Shown here: positions 52,815-64,000 of the stretch, in pieces
How the letters are laid out: each line of letters opens with the position of its first letter
How positions within the stretch are numbered: the first letter of the stretch is position 1
Assembly (NCBI RefSeq): GCF_000247815.1
Contig: NC_021674.1
Location: 30,574,420-30,638,419 of the forward strand
Direction of reading: 5' to 3'
DNA: 64,000 bases
Origin: Ficedula albicollis
Taxonomy: Eukaryota; Chordata; Aves; Passeriformes; Muscicapidae
Program-made: the position numbers and the translations under genes
The notes under the pieces: generated by a model
The model's database searches: none
What the model was told of the DNA's origin: nothing
The model's input: only the letters and a program-made list of their open reading frames with translations

Positions 52815-52948
52815 ATACATTTCAACTGCCCACCATTTGGAGTGTTTGCCTATATTGGTCAGAGATGGAGAAGGATGTGCAGGGACACTTGGAAGGACAA
52901 CAGCAGAGAGAGGAGATGGCAGGAGCAGGGAGCCGTGGTCAGGATCAG
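52815..52948 (+). other. candidate exon (splice-bounded, unproven)
   Basis: A strong pyrimidine tract with CTTTTTCCCTAAAG ends at 52814 and a consensus donor (CAG then GTAAGC) begins at 52949, bounding 134 bp. All three plus frames stay open across it, so coding frame cannot be chosen and no domain is recognised. Good splice words occur by chance in noncoding DNA, so this is a weak lead. It could equally be a cryptic exon or part of a noncoding RNA. Confidence 0.15.
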
Positions 52949-54295
52949 GTAAGCAGGCAAGGAGGAATAAGGGCATGTTCCAGCTGCCAAGATGAGTAAG
53001 GCAGCTGAGGGAATGGTATTACTGGGCCTGCAAAAGGCTGAGAAAAGCTGTCAGGTTCAGCACCACTCATTCTAATGGACTTCAAAGTCCCAGAGCCTCC
53101 ATTTCATGGTCCAAAGCTGCTTTTGGGCAGAAACAAGGCATGAATGTGTAAGTGTTCTTGGCACAACTACCTGCATATAGTTTCTTCCTTGACTCCTGAC
53201 CCAGGATTACCAAGCAAGATAATAAAAGTCCCTGAGACATCCTCCAGTTGTGTTGGAATGTGCAAGAGCACCAGAGTCTTCAAGTGCAGTGCTGTGCATG
53301 GGACCAACATGGACCATGGGGATGAAGTAGAAGAGAGTAAGGAAGGAATGAACTGGGGATTAACTCAGGTGAAAGGGAACATCTGAAGGAAGGAGTTAAA
53401 AGGACATGGAGAAATTAGGTGAATGGGAAGGCTCTGCACTCTCACTCCAGCTGGGAAAGGCTGGCCAAGTCCCATGGCCAGGAACTGAAAGGGACAGTGA
53501 GTGGAAAGCATGGAAAGAGCTGGAGAGGCAGAAGCTTACTGTGGTAATAAAGAGGAAAATGACAGATGAAAAATAAAGCCCTAGAGAGGGATGAAACAAG
53601 TTCTTTAAACTAATCAGCTTGTCCAGATGAGCAGGAGGGTTAATCCAGCTATGATGGAGTGAAAAGGCTAAATACATGGGGCTGGAGAAGCACTGTCTAA
53701 TTCCCCTCCAAGGGAGAAGATAGCAGGGAAGGCAGAGCCAGGGCAGGGCTGTGAATGACTCCAAGACCCAAAAGCTTGGGGTCTTCTGCTCTCTGAGGAG
53801 CATGTGGCTGCACAGTCACTCTATGGCTATGCCCCCCCTGCCTGAGCAGCAGCCAATGCAGGACTTTTCTTCACTGGGAGATGTTCTTCTTCAGGGCTCT
53901 CTTGTGGTTGCCTTTCTGGGTTTGCTCCTGGGCAAAACAGAAGTTACACCTTGTAAAATCCACCTCATGTATTATAGGGTAAATGATGTATTTGCCCAGG
54001 GTATCTGGGCAGTGCAGCTGACAGAGTCCTGAATTCTCTGTGGTAGCTGGAGGCAGCTGCCCAGGGGCTGGTGCTCCTGCAGACATGGCATGTGCTCAGC
54101 TAACTCCAGGGCGTCTCACTTTGGGGTGGCTTCTCATTTCAAGCTATGTTTGTGCCCCTAGGACACATAACCTGGCAGATGGGGGAGAGGAGGGATAGGT
54201 TAGAGTAGTTCACAGTGAATATAATAAAAATTGTTCTCACAAATGCTAATGGGTTTGGTTTGGTTATTCCCTCTTATGGAGTTCCCCCTCATTTC
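52949..54295. other. unique noncoding stretch
   Basis: No supported gene. A 135-codon minus frame (53396-53803) has no recognisable features. Confidence 0.4.
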
Positions 54296-54545
54296 CCCAG
54301 AAAAAAGTTTAAGGACAGAGCCTCAAGCTGCACCAGGGGAGGTTCAGACTGCATGTCAGAACCAGAAAAGTTTGTTGAGCGTTGGAATGGACTGCCCAAG
54401 GACCTGGTGGAATCAGTATCTCTGGGGTGTTCAAGGAAAGTCTGGAGACGGAATGCAGTGGCCTAGTTGACAAAGTGGTATTTGATCATAGGTTGGACTC
54501 AATGATCTCTGAGGTGTTTTCCAACCTAAATGATTCTGTGGAGCT
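54296..54545 (+). mobile_element. CR1 LINE 3'-end fragment
   Basis: Ordered matches to the avian CR1 3' end: CCTCAAGCTGCACCAGGGGA, GGTTCAGACTGCATGTCAGA, GGAATGGACTGCCCAAGG, GGGGTGTTCAAGGAAAGTCT, TAGGTTGGACTCAATGATCT and TTCCAACCTAAATGATTCTG. It is plus-oriented and heavily 5'-truncated. The overlapping 182-codon frame (54382-54930) is partly CR1 and partly unique DNA, not a host gene. Confidence 0.95.
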
Positions 54546-57500
54546 AAAGGAGTCCTGTATCAATCACCCTGATATCACTTCAGATTGGCAGGAGGACTTG
54601 GCTGCTTCTGCCAAGCAGGACAAAATGAAAGGTGAGGGCACAGGAAGGAGCAGAGTCACAAGACAGAAAGAAGGGAAAAGGCACTGCCTTTGGAAGGCCA
54701 GTTGCCAAAGAAAAAATCTGACAGCCAGTCAGTCTGCTATTTCTCTGGCTCTGCAACAACCGACAGGAAGAAATCCTCCAGTAGAGAATAGGGGAAGGAA
54801 TTATTATCATTTTGTTGCTCTTTTGTTTTTTCTTTTTTCTCTGATACCTATTATCAGCTGTGTTGAAAAGGCAAAATTTACAATCCTGACTCAGGATATG
54901 GGCTGCATCCAGGTCCATAACTATTCCTAATGCTGAAAGGTAAGATGTAGGAGATATAATTATTTTGTATTATGGTGTTTTTTTGCATTTGCTGCAGGAG
55001 ATGTGTCAGAGAACTGGAAGGCTGAATCTGCTGTCTCCCCCCTGGAATATATCCATCAATTGCCAGCAAGACTGCTGCCCATCTGCACCGTGGTTACCAG
55101 GAACAGCTCTTTGGTAACACAGCATTATGGCTGCAATGAGATGGGCAGAAGGACACAGTGAAGGAGAGGAAATGTGGTCTGCAGTGGCTTGAAACAAAGT
55201 GCTGGATCTTAGGGACCAGAGGCTGCACCCCCTGTGTGCACAGGGACAGGGCCCTGTGGGTGACTTTTACCATGCAAGTCACTCACCAGTAGATAATGCA
55301 CAATTTTCTAATAATGGAGGCAGAAGCCATACACTGGAAATGTTTCTGAGCACAATGGCATGCTTCTGTAGTTGCAGCCCAGAAGGCATGAAGCAGTGAA
55401 TTAGGATGAGAACCTCAGCAAGAAATTCCCTCTCTGGGAGGCTGCAAGAGAGACAGCTCCTCTTATTGCTGTTATTACGACCTCTGAAAGGTTAGCAGAC
55501 CTCCTCCATCCTGTTGTCCTGCCAGAGGGTGTGGGAACCTGGCTGCTGAGGAGTTCCTCACACTCAGCTGGCACAGGTCTAGTGTATTAAGTCATCATCC
55601 CCAAACCATCCCTGGCACTGAGCATATGAGGAACATGGGAAAAGTGAGGAGTCATTGTGCTTTCACTATCCCCTGCAGGTGGATAATCCCTAAGGGATTA
55701 CATAAATTTGCCATTGTTGGTGATCCCTAGGATTTCTTTTCTCTGTTCCAGGACCTACAACCAGTGAAAAATTGGTTAGAGAATTACTATGGTTTAGCCT
55801 CTTCCTTCACTGTCTGGGTTGTCAGAGCTCATCTGCAAACCTGAGTCAATACATCTGTCCTTCCTTCAAAGTCTCTGCAGAGATTATACAAGCGATGTCA
55901 TTCTCTCCTTACAACAGGAAAAACAAAGGGCACATGCTGTGTTTCTGTCTGGTGTCAGCTGGGAAGTTTGTGACAGGGCAAAAAACAAATTTTGCAGTCT
56001 GGGTACAACTTCACCATCCTCATGACGTGGTCCTTGCACTTCAGTTAGAGATGGCAGACAGCAGGTAAGAGGAATGAAAGCCACAGGGATTCCAAAGGAA
56101 AAGCTCCCTGTCTTTATGTTTGGTCTTCAAGATTTTTGTGACAGTAAAGAACAACACTGAGGCAAAAATGCCTGGACCAACAGGGCTGTGCTGCACGTGG
56201 ATCTCTGTCAGTTTTGTAGGCATGAAGAGGTTTAGGAGAGTACAGGTATGGAATGGCAGGAGATGGGTCACAGGTTGGCACTGGAAGCTGCACGGCTACA
56301 AACCACTCAGCAACAGCCAGTTAAGAAATTCAGCTGGGCAGGTGTCCTGAAGCTGCCCAAAACCAGTAATGTTGGGTAACTAAGAGAGCAAGGAACAAGT
56401 ATCTATCCATACATAATACATTTGGATGTAATGTGGGGTGGCAGACCAATGAAAAAAAGAGCAAGGAGTAGAAACAGATATATAAAATAGACCCCCACAG
56501 GACCCTAGGGTGAGGAAGAAGGAACCACCAACATCAACATAATATTTTTCTGGTGAAGGACTCCAGATGTTGAAGACACACAGATGCCTTCCACCAGAGA
56601 GAAACCACCACCATCAAGACCCAGAAGAACAGTGGAAAGGGGAGAACAGGAGCAGGAAAAGGGGTGCCAACTGAGAAGTTTTAAAGTGCATTATTGCTAT
56701 TATTGAGGGCTTTTTTCTGTACAGAAGTATGCTTCCTTTTTGTGTTACAGTCTGATCTGGAGTGTTATTCTTGGATTACACTGTTAAGACTTCGATTATA
56801 CTAGCAATGGATTCTTGGGTTTAAATACATATATAAAAATATATGTACATTTGCTTGCATTTCCGTTGTGCCTATAAACAAGAACTTGCATGTAATATTT
56901 GATTTAAACTTCCTGCAGATGGAAGATTTTTTTTGTAATTTAAATTTAGTCTGTTTGCTACAGTCTAACTAATTCATTCAACCCACAGGAAAATCCAAAG
57001 AGATATTACATCACTAAAAGAAGAAAACTGAAGCTGGAAAGAATCTAAAAGGTGAATTTTAACTGCTACTTTTTAAAAGAGAATTGAATAGAAAGTATGT
57101 GTCAGACTGACCCCTGACTTTCTCTGAAAAAATTATCTAGATGGCTAGATCTAGGTGAACAAGAGCAAAAATCATTTGCATAAGAGCTTAAATGTTATAG
57201 TCCTCAGCCTTGTGCAAATTGAAACATATGTCATTTAGCCAAAATAAATTCCCTAATACTCCTTAGTTATTTTGACATTTAAATCCTCTATCACATGCTT
57301 CTGAGAGTTCTTCCGTCTGCTGCTGGGAGGAGCACAAATACATTTGAGCAAGATACACCAGGGTCTGCAGTGGGTTTTCCAGGACAAAAATGACTTACAT
57401 AAAGATTTTGCTCTATTTCATTTCATGACTGAGTAAGGGTCCATTTTCGAATAAAGGAGGCCTAACTACAAACACATCCAAACACCAGTGCTTCATTTGA

Positions 57501-57740
57501 GACTGTTCTTCCAGATTACCTCACGAGCAGGGCATCCTTATTGCCTTGCAGGAGGCTGCTCCCTAACTCGAACAGCTCTCATCACAATCTCCATGGTTCA
57601 TGAAGTCTGGTTGGATTTCAGTGCTGTGTAAACTGACTGCAGTGAAGGCAGGGACTCAGGGCTGGTGCACTTTCATTTTTCCAAACACCCTCTCTCCTTC
57701 TTGAGCTGACTGCCCAGGAGGCAAGTGGCTGTGGGGGTAA
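54546..57740. other. unique noncoding stretch
   Basis: About 3.2 kb without a supported gene; AT-rich at 56.4-57.3 kb, with a TATATAAAAATATATG patch near 56832. Confidence 0.4.
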
Positions 57741-58331
57741 TTAGATCTGTTTGCTCTCCATCCTCTGCTCTGGTCCTCCTTGCTCTTTCCCTGCTTGTGC
57801 CACTGATGGCACTGCCTCTGTGTGTGTGAGATGTGCCAGGGGATTGCTGTGCGCGCTGGGTGCTGCTCTGCTGCTCTGCTCTCCCTCCTGAAAGCAGCCA
57901 GCCAGATGGCCCAGCCTCTGCTGCCTCGTCAGCAGCCACCCGAGCATCCAACTGTGCACCCTGGCGCTGGAGCTGTGTGTGGGAGCGGGGGAGAGGCAGG
58001 AAACATAATGTGCGAGCTTATCAGAGAGACTGGCTCTGATAGCAGCTGAAATGGACAACATTTGTACACAGAAGGAGCACGCGCGTGCTGCGCCGCATGC
58101 ATTAACCATGAGGTGGGAGCAGGGGCATCCCAGGGGCTGCAAGATATTGGCTTGCCCAGCTGGAGAACTGATTTGGCTCTTCCTTTTGAAGTGTGTGATG
58201 GGAGGCTGTGCTGCTTGGTGGCCAGCAGAGCCAGGCAGCAGCTGAGAGTCAGACTCTACCCTTAGACCAGCTGCTGACTTGCTGAGTGACTTTGCACACG
58301 CCTGGTCAAGACCATTCCATCCATTGGTCAT
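57741..58331. promoter_or_regulatory. CpG-enriched candidate regulatory region with an open 196-codon minus frame
   Basis: Between about 57846 and 58104 I count roughly a dozen CpGs in ~260 bp, against almost none in neighbouring kilobases. It includes the 12-bp palindrome GCACGCGCGTGC (58077-58088) and two GATA-like words (CTTATCAG near 58018, CTGATAG near 58036). This could be a weak CpG island, promoter or enhancer. A 196-codon minus frame spans the region, the longest frame outside simple repeats, but its product has no recognised domain and overlapping plus frames are also open; high GC alone can produce this. Confidence 0.3.
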
Positions 58332-61300
58332 CCAACTGCATCATTTTTGGGGGGCTGGCTACACGGAACTCCAGTGCTTGCTGGGTATCCTTCCTTTCAT
58401 ACTGGACAGCCACTGCAGCAGAAAACCCGGGCTTTTAAAACAAACCTTTCTCTGTGTGCTGCAATGTACCATTTGTCAGCCAGCCGAAGAGGGAATGAGC
58501 ACTTGTCAGCACTCAGGGCCTTCCTGGCAGCTTGAGTGCATGTGTACACGTGCTGGGAAGAGCTGCTAGGCAGTAGCTTACACTTCTCAAAAGAGAAGCC
58601 ATGAGCTATCTCAGAAAGGTCTCCTTAAATCTCTAGGTAAATAAAGACTCTAATGTCTGTTATCTGACTTCACAGCCTTTCAGTTTCATTAAGTTAATAG
58701 CCTCCATCAAGGGGCCAGCCCGGATGCTTGCAGTTGATTTAAAATGTGTGAATTCATCAATCTTAAATTGCACTTCAAGCAAAGTCAGTGTACTACACCC
58801 TGGGGACACATGGAAACCCTAATGCTCAGTGCAGGACTCTGATACCAGCAGGACAGGGACCAGATAACCAGGGTTCTTTGTGCAATCCTTATCTGGGCTT
58901 TTTCAGCTGAGAACTTCCCTTGCTGTGCTGGTTGGCCACATTTCCCTGGTAGACAGTGGGATGTTTTGTCTTTGCAGGAAACATGCTAAGCAGTCAGTCA
59001 TGGGGGGGCTGAACTTGGAGACAATTTCTTAGGGAAGCATGAGCTGAGGTAGACAGGTCTGGAAGATGGGTCAAATAAGCATTTTCTGAGTCAGCTTTTT
59101 AGTTTAGGCCTGTTCAAATTAGCTTTGTCTCTGACAAAGAGAATGTTCTCTTCTCTCACCACATAAAGAAGGCTAAGGCATCTTTGTATTCTGTACTGGC
59201 TTTGAGAAATTATTCTTGTACAGATAGCAGTGTGGCTCTTTGTCATAGGTCTTCTATGGAGATGCAATTGCTGGGACATTGGACAAGGGAAAACAAGGAT
59301 CCCAGAGAAACCTTGGAAAGACTATTGTTCCTAGTTTAGCTAGACATACCAACAACACAAATTGCATGTCCTTTGGATAGGCTTAGGCTAATGTACTTTT
59401 AGATCTGGAGCAGCAGGTAAGACCTCAGCTGGCTCATGGTGACACACAGACACTGACATCTTGTCAGTCAGGACGTCACAGAAACAATTGGCATTACAAA
59501 TGGACTTTTAGAAGAGAAGCCAAGCTTATGTATGGATACATAGGTAAAGCATAAATTATAACTCACCTTACTTATTTCAGTTCAGTGAGGAGGATAGGTT
59601 TCTGCTGACAATCTTTGTCCTAAACTGACTGAGACTATTTTTCACCCCTTCACTTCTGTATGTGTGCACATCCTTCTGACCAGCTGGATGACTGAGACCT
59701 AGAAGAGAGATCATGCAACCTAGCAGAGATCCCCCTGTTGGCACTGAGGCATTTTGGTGCTTGTACATGAAGCTCATACTGCCAATATCAATACCAGGGC
59801 TATCAAATCATTGTCTTGTCCAGATCCTTTCAGGATCTATCTCTTTTGTAGAAATTCTCTGCCTTCAGCCCCACTCTACTACATGGATTCAGAGGCTCAG
59901 TCTGGGTTTCAGGGTGCACTGCAGAAAAAGAGCCAAACTGCAGACAGAGCAGAAGCTCTGGAGTGACTTCAGTCCTGGGTCCCTCGGGCTATTGGTATTG
60001 CATTTTTCAACAGGAACAATGAAACAAAATCTGAATTGGAAGAAGAAAGAGAGAAAGAAAGGGAGGGAAGGGGTGAGAGGCAGCCAATTCCATATCAACC
60101 CATGTGCAAAGCTCATGGTGTGAGCTCCAGACAGTTTCTGAAAATATCCAGACAGGGAGAAAGAAAGAGTGGTATGTGCCTATGTTTTTACCCCAGCTCT
60201 TTCTAATTTGTTGTTTGTAATATGTTTTTTTATTCTTGGATGCTTTTCCTCCTTGTGGAGTCCTTGGTATTGCCTGCATTTCATAGCAAGGTCCTCATCA
60301 CATCAAGAATTCATAATCATCTAAAAATATTCAATAGGAATATAAAATATTTACATGTGAAAGACTGTAAGACAGAATGAATCACTTGTGTTACTCTTTT
60401 GGAAATTGTTCACTTAGAGAGGGCATGAATTTTGCCAGGGCATAAGATAGTGTGATTCTGGATGAGCACTGTGGGTGAGGTGTGGATGAGACCCCAGGGT
60501 GGTCCCTGTAGCTCCAGTCCTTGGCTGCTCTGTGGTGCATGAGGGTGGCTGGGAGCCAGGCCCAGCATCTCTTCCAGGATCAGGCAGGCTCCAGGTGTCT
60601 CAGCACAGCGAGCCAGACCTTGTTCTGCTGAGTGCAAAGTAACGATATAAGACAGAAGGAGGCCAGGTGGCCAGGCTTGATTCAGGTATCTGACACAAGC
60701 CCTATTTGCCACCCAGATTCTCACCTTCTTTAAAGTGCCTTGCTGATTCTTTTTCAGCATAGGTTCACTTCCAATATCCTTTATTCCTTTGCTGACTCTG
60801 GCTCATGTAGCATGTAACTTTCTCCTGTAGAGTGAAATCCCAACAGAGGCTGTCTCCAGTCTTAGTCTTTTTTCTAAGCTCTACTCATGCTCTGACTCTC
60901 TTGAGACAGCCCTTCTCTTGCACAGGCTCCTCAAGACTGTTGCACCCTCTTGTAATCACCCTCTTTTTTGGTAACCACATCTGCACTGTTGTCATGGCAT
61001 GAGCTGGGAGGAATAAAATGACTTTGGCAAGTGACCTGGGGGCACGTCCACACTGCAGAGTGCACTGCTGTGCTGAAGCACTGAGCGAGCCCAACAGCAG
61101 GGAGTGGCATGGAAACACAGGTCGGGTCATGGAAGTGGCATAGCAATGCCAGCAGACTGCTCCCAGCAGGACCAGCTCCCTGGAGCCAGCACCACACAGG
61201 GAGGCTCCAGTGCCTCTGAAACCAAAGCGAAATCATGACGTGCAAGCCTGGGAATTTCCGCATGAGATGACTGCATGATGGACATGTGGTCTGTAGTGTG

Positions 61301-61749
61301 AGAGCAGAAGATGCCCTCTGCTTTTGGGCACGCAGTCTAGGATCCATCCATGTGCACTATCACAGCAATAAATCAATCAGTTGTGATTCCCTGACTGAAC
61401 ACCCTTGGTTGCTGCTTGACACTGGCCAGCTAAGATCCTTTTACAAACCAAATGTATAGAGTTAAATGTCAGGAACCCAAATGCTAATCAAACTGGATTA
61501 TGTCTTGGCCATTTTATATACTGGTAAAGCTCTCTTGAAGCTAAGGGTGTTCAGAGTGCCTCTCTGGAGGAAGTTTTCCAGCACAGGACTGCTTCAGTAC
61601 AAGGACTGGTAGTGTGAAAGGAGTCTGATAAGAAAGGGTGTATGGTAATTGCTGCTGATTATTGAAATTATTTGTAAATACGTGACTACAAAACAGTAGT
61701 TGAATTTTACTCAACCAGTCCCAGGGAGGATTTAAGGGTTTGTTCTAGA
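58332..61749. other. unique noncoding stretch
   Basis: About 3.4 kb without a supported gene. GAAA-rich sequence at 60040-60070 is a short purine run. No recognised repeat. Confidence 0.4.
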
Positions 61750-61840
61750 AGGTAGCAGACTCCTTTCACCCACTGTAAGCTTGGGCAAGACACTTAATCC
61801 CCTTGTGCCTCAATTCTCTCTGTTTGAAGAAATGCAAAGT
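61750..61840 (+). mobile_element. MIR-type SINE remnant
   Basis: GCTTGGGCAAGACACTTAAT followed by CCCCTTGTGCCTCAATT and CTCTGTTTGAAGAAATG follows the MIR core order (TTGGGCAAGTCACTTAA, TGTGCCTCAGTTTCC, CTGTAAAATG). Only the core and some flank are visible; ends are blurred. Its age is consistent with an amniote-wide relic. Confidence 0.75.
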
Positions 61841-62439
61841 TGTTCTAAAGGTGCTCTGCTGGTAAAAAGATGGTGATCATTCAGACAATATCTGTGGTGC
61901 ATTAACATCAGAGCAAGGAAAAGAACACTGTTTTTCAGAATGCTTCTAGGAGGAAAATCATTGTGCCACAGAAATTGCTATCTGATATTTTCTCAGCATC
62001 TTCCCTGCAGATTTCAAACTTTCTTGTTGCCCGTTCTCTGATGAAGTCTGGGAGCCTGGAAGATGCACATGCATATCTTCACACTCACATACACAGGGTT
62101 TTTTTCTACAATGTCAGTAAAGAAGAGACTGTGCAGCAAAATGGAAAAGACCCAGGGATTTATATTTAAGAGCAGGAGGAGAATAGGGGCGGTGGAAATC
62201 ACTCAAGAATGTATTATAACGAACAATCCTGTGTTGACAGAGGGATGAACTAGGTGACCTAATAAAAACTGTTGTTACAGATTTTTTTCACTTCTGTCAC
62301 ATAATAGAGGACTTCAGCCTCCACAGCTGTCAATCCAACAGCTTTCACTGGCAGAAGTATTCACTCAAAAATAATCCTGGTGAAAGGAGAGAACCTCAGT
62401 TAACTGCTTGCCTGGGGCAGATAGAATGCAGCCAGGAGG
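61841..62439. other. unique noncoding stretch
   Basis: Nothing recognisable seen. Confidence 0.4.
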
Positions 62440-62640
62440 CTTGTTCGGCAAGTAATTATAAATGCACTTTTGCTGCCCAGGTGCAGGAAGCACAGCTTAA
62501 GCTTTTACTCATTAACATCATTAAAATTTCCATTTCAGCTGTTGCTCTGGCATTGACAGTGTTTGCAAAATTGTGACCAGGTCAAGTCAAAATTGGCAGT
62601 CAGGCTGATGCTGGGCGCCATGAGTTCAATTGCTAAAAGA
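62440..62640. promoter_or_regulatory. candidate conserved noncoding element
   Basis: Repeat-free AT-rich sequence with clustered words: AAGTAATTATAAATG (homeodomain-like), CCAGGTGCAGG (E-box-like), TGTTTGCAAAATTG (forkhead/C-EBP-like) and the near-palindrome TGACCAGGTCA (62574-62584, nuclear-receptor half-sites). Conservation is not shown; the call is motif density only. Confidence 0.22.
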
Positions 62641-64000
62641 GCCAAAAAACCACGGATAGAAATGTTAAATGATTCAACTGTACCTCCATGCACTTTAGAT
62701 GACAGGAAGGTTGGCCTTGATGACAGAAAGAAATAGAGGAAAAGAAGGTTCAAGAACACAGGAAATGCCACGTCTGATCTGGGCAATTATTCATTTTTTT
62801 GGTATTTTGTCTTTGATATTGATGGGTACCAGAAATTTCAAAGGAAGGCTCACAGAATCTCATGCTGAACTGTTAAGGATAACCATTGCTTAGGGAAATA
62901 GCTTCCCTAGCACCCTCATTAGTGGTTGGTTGACATGCTGTAGTGTGAAGCTGTGAAGCTTTTATATTCATAATTTGTATCTTAACTTCTTCTATTGTAA
63001 ATCTGGAAAATTTCAATATCCACAAATATCTCTTTCTTATGTGAATCCTTCCACATCCTGCACCCCAGAGATATCTTATAGAAGAGATTTCCACAGGTGA
63101 ATGAGGACGCCTGAGGAAAAGTATTCCCTTTGATGGAATACTTTCCCTACCTCTCAGTTTAATGAGATGTGCCTTTGGTGCTAGAGTGTGAAAGACAAGG
63201 TAAATAGGAACATTGAATTTTCTTTTCTACATAATTTATTCTAACTATTTTGAATGCCTATTTTATTCATACGATTTTTAAAATAAATACACCTGCCATT
63301 TAATTTGCTCCCTACATGAAAGTCATGCTATTCTTTGAAACAATTGTGTTGGCTATTTCTGGACCCTGTTGATTTTTGCTATAATTTTCTTTGAATACAG
63401 AATGGAACTCAGCATTCTGGACATAATGCTCTTTCGTACTGATCTCACACCAGTTTTGGTAAGTAACTCCACCCTATTCCCTATGCATGCACCAGCAAAT
63501 GGAGAACACTGCTTGATCCTGGAGGAGCATGATGCTACAAGGATGTAGACTGCAGCCTCAGAGGACTTCAGATCTGTCTGATTTTGACCCTAGTAACAGA
63601 TAGGGATACTTCACATGAATCCTTCCAACGTACATTTATTACCAGGGAACTTTGCCCCATTATGTGGTTGATAACTTTAGGCTTGACAAAAAATATTTAC
63701 CATTTGCAAGTATCTCCACCTTACTATTTGCCATTACCACATTGTCCATTAATCTACAAACCAACAGAGATATTTCTCAGAGATAGATGCACGCTGCTAC
63801 TAGTATTTTTCTGCATTGGAAATGGTAGACTTGATGCTAAATTGTGTAGTGTTTTTTTTTGGATGCTTAGCCAGCTTGTCTGTTTGCCACGGCGTGATGT
63901 TCTCATTAATAGAGTACCTGATTGCCTACTCTCTTGTTTGGATCCTGTCGAGAATGCTTTGAAAATCCAAGTGAAAACAGGCAGACAATTTTCATTTGTC
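62641..64000. other. unique noncoding stretch
   Basis: AT-rich to the end of the window. No supported gene or repeat. Confidence 0.4.

Noticed and set aside
54382..54930. 182-codon plus-strand frame as a host gene
   Set aside because: Its first part is a CR1 3' end and the rest has no recognisable domain.
58255..58310. MIR-like words (GCTGACTTGCTGAGTGACTTTG)
   Set aside because: Only one short MIR-like stretch; without the TTGGGCAAG core it cannot be called.

Overview
The window reads as vertebrate nuclear DNA, most likely from a bird. The best evidence is three 3'-end fragments of CR1 LINEs (about 25.1, 50.2 and 54.3 kb) that match the avian CR1 tail: a GGTTGGAAGGGACC-type segment and an ATTCTATGA-like terminus. 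There are also scattered older amniote repeats: a MIR-type SINE, an antisense CR1/L3-like reverse-transcriptase fragment and two short elements with a CCTGATTCT terminus. The species cannot be told from the sequence alone. I see no prokaryotic genes, operons, CRISPR arrays, tRNA or rRNA genes.

No protein-coding gene can be supported. The longest open frames are translations of simple repeats: G homopolymers, the 5-bp GATGG array and the 5-bp CTCTT array. The remaining frames are short (almost all under 140 codons, one of 196) and match no family I recognise. The window is best read as intergenic or deep-intronic DNA. I list one weak splice-bounded exon candidate (52.8 kb), one CpG-enriched candidate regulatory region (57.8-58.1 kb) and two or three candidate conserved elements. 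All are offered at low confidence.

Layout: 0-5.2 kb holds three nearby two-copy duplications and a 61-bp assembly gap. 9.7-10.4 kb is a 694-bp G homopolymer flanked by copies of one short unit. 10.8-27.8 kb is mostly unique sequence with small two-copy tandem duplications and a few repeats. 28.4-28.9 kb is an old antisense LINE fragment. 30.0-30.6 kb is a perfect 574-bp GATGG array. 32.7-35.8 kb is a 1,504-bp tandem duplication with only four differences seen between copies, starting exactly at the end of a 32-bp duplication. 45.2-46.9 kb holds a perfect 956-bp CTCTT array followed within 300 bp by a T21-G421-T24 block. 50-64 kb is unique sequence with CR1 fragments, a 188-bp duplication, TA/TG repeats and a MIR remnant.

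The most notable property is structural, not genic. There are about a dozen separate, nearly identical, two-copy tandem duplications (19 bp to 1.5 kb) in 64 kb, plus four very long, structure-forming low-complexity tracts. Some may be real recent duplications and some may be assembly or haplotype artefacts. Long-read coverage would separate these. I found no convincing new biological system.
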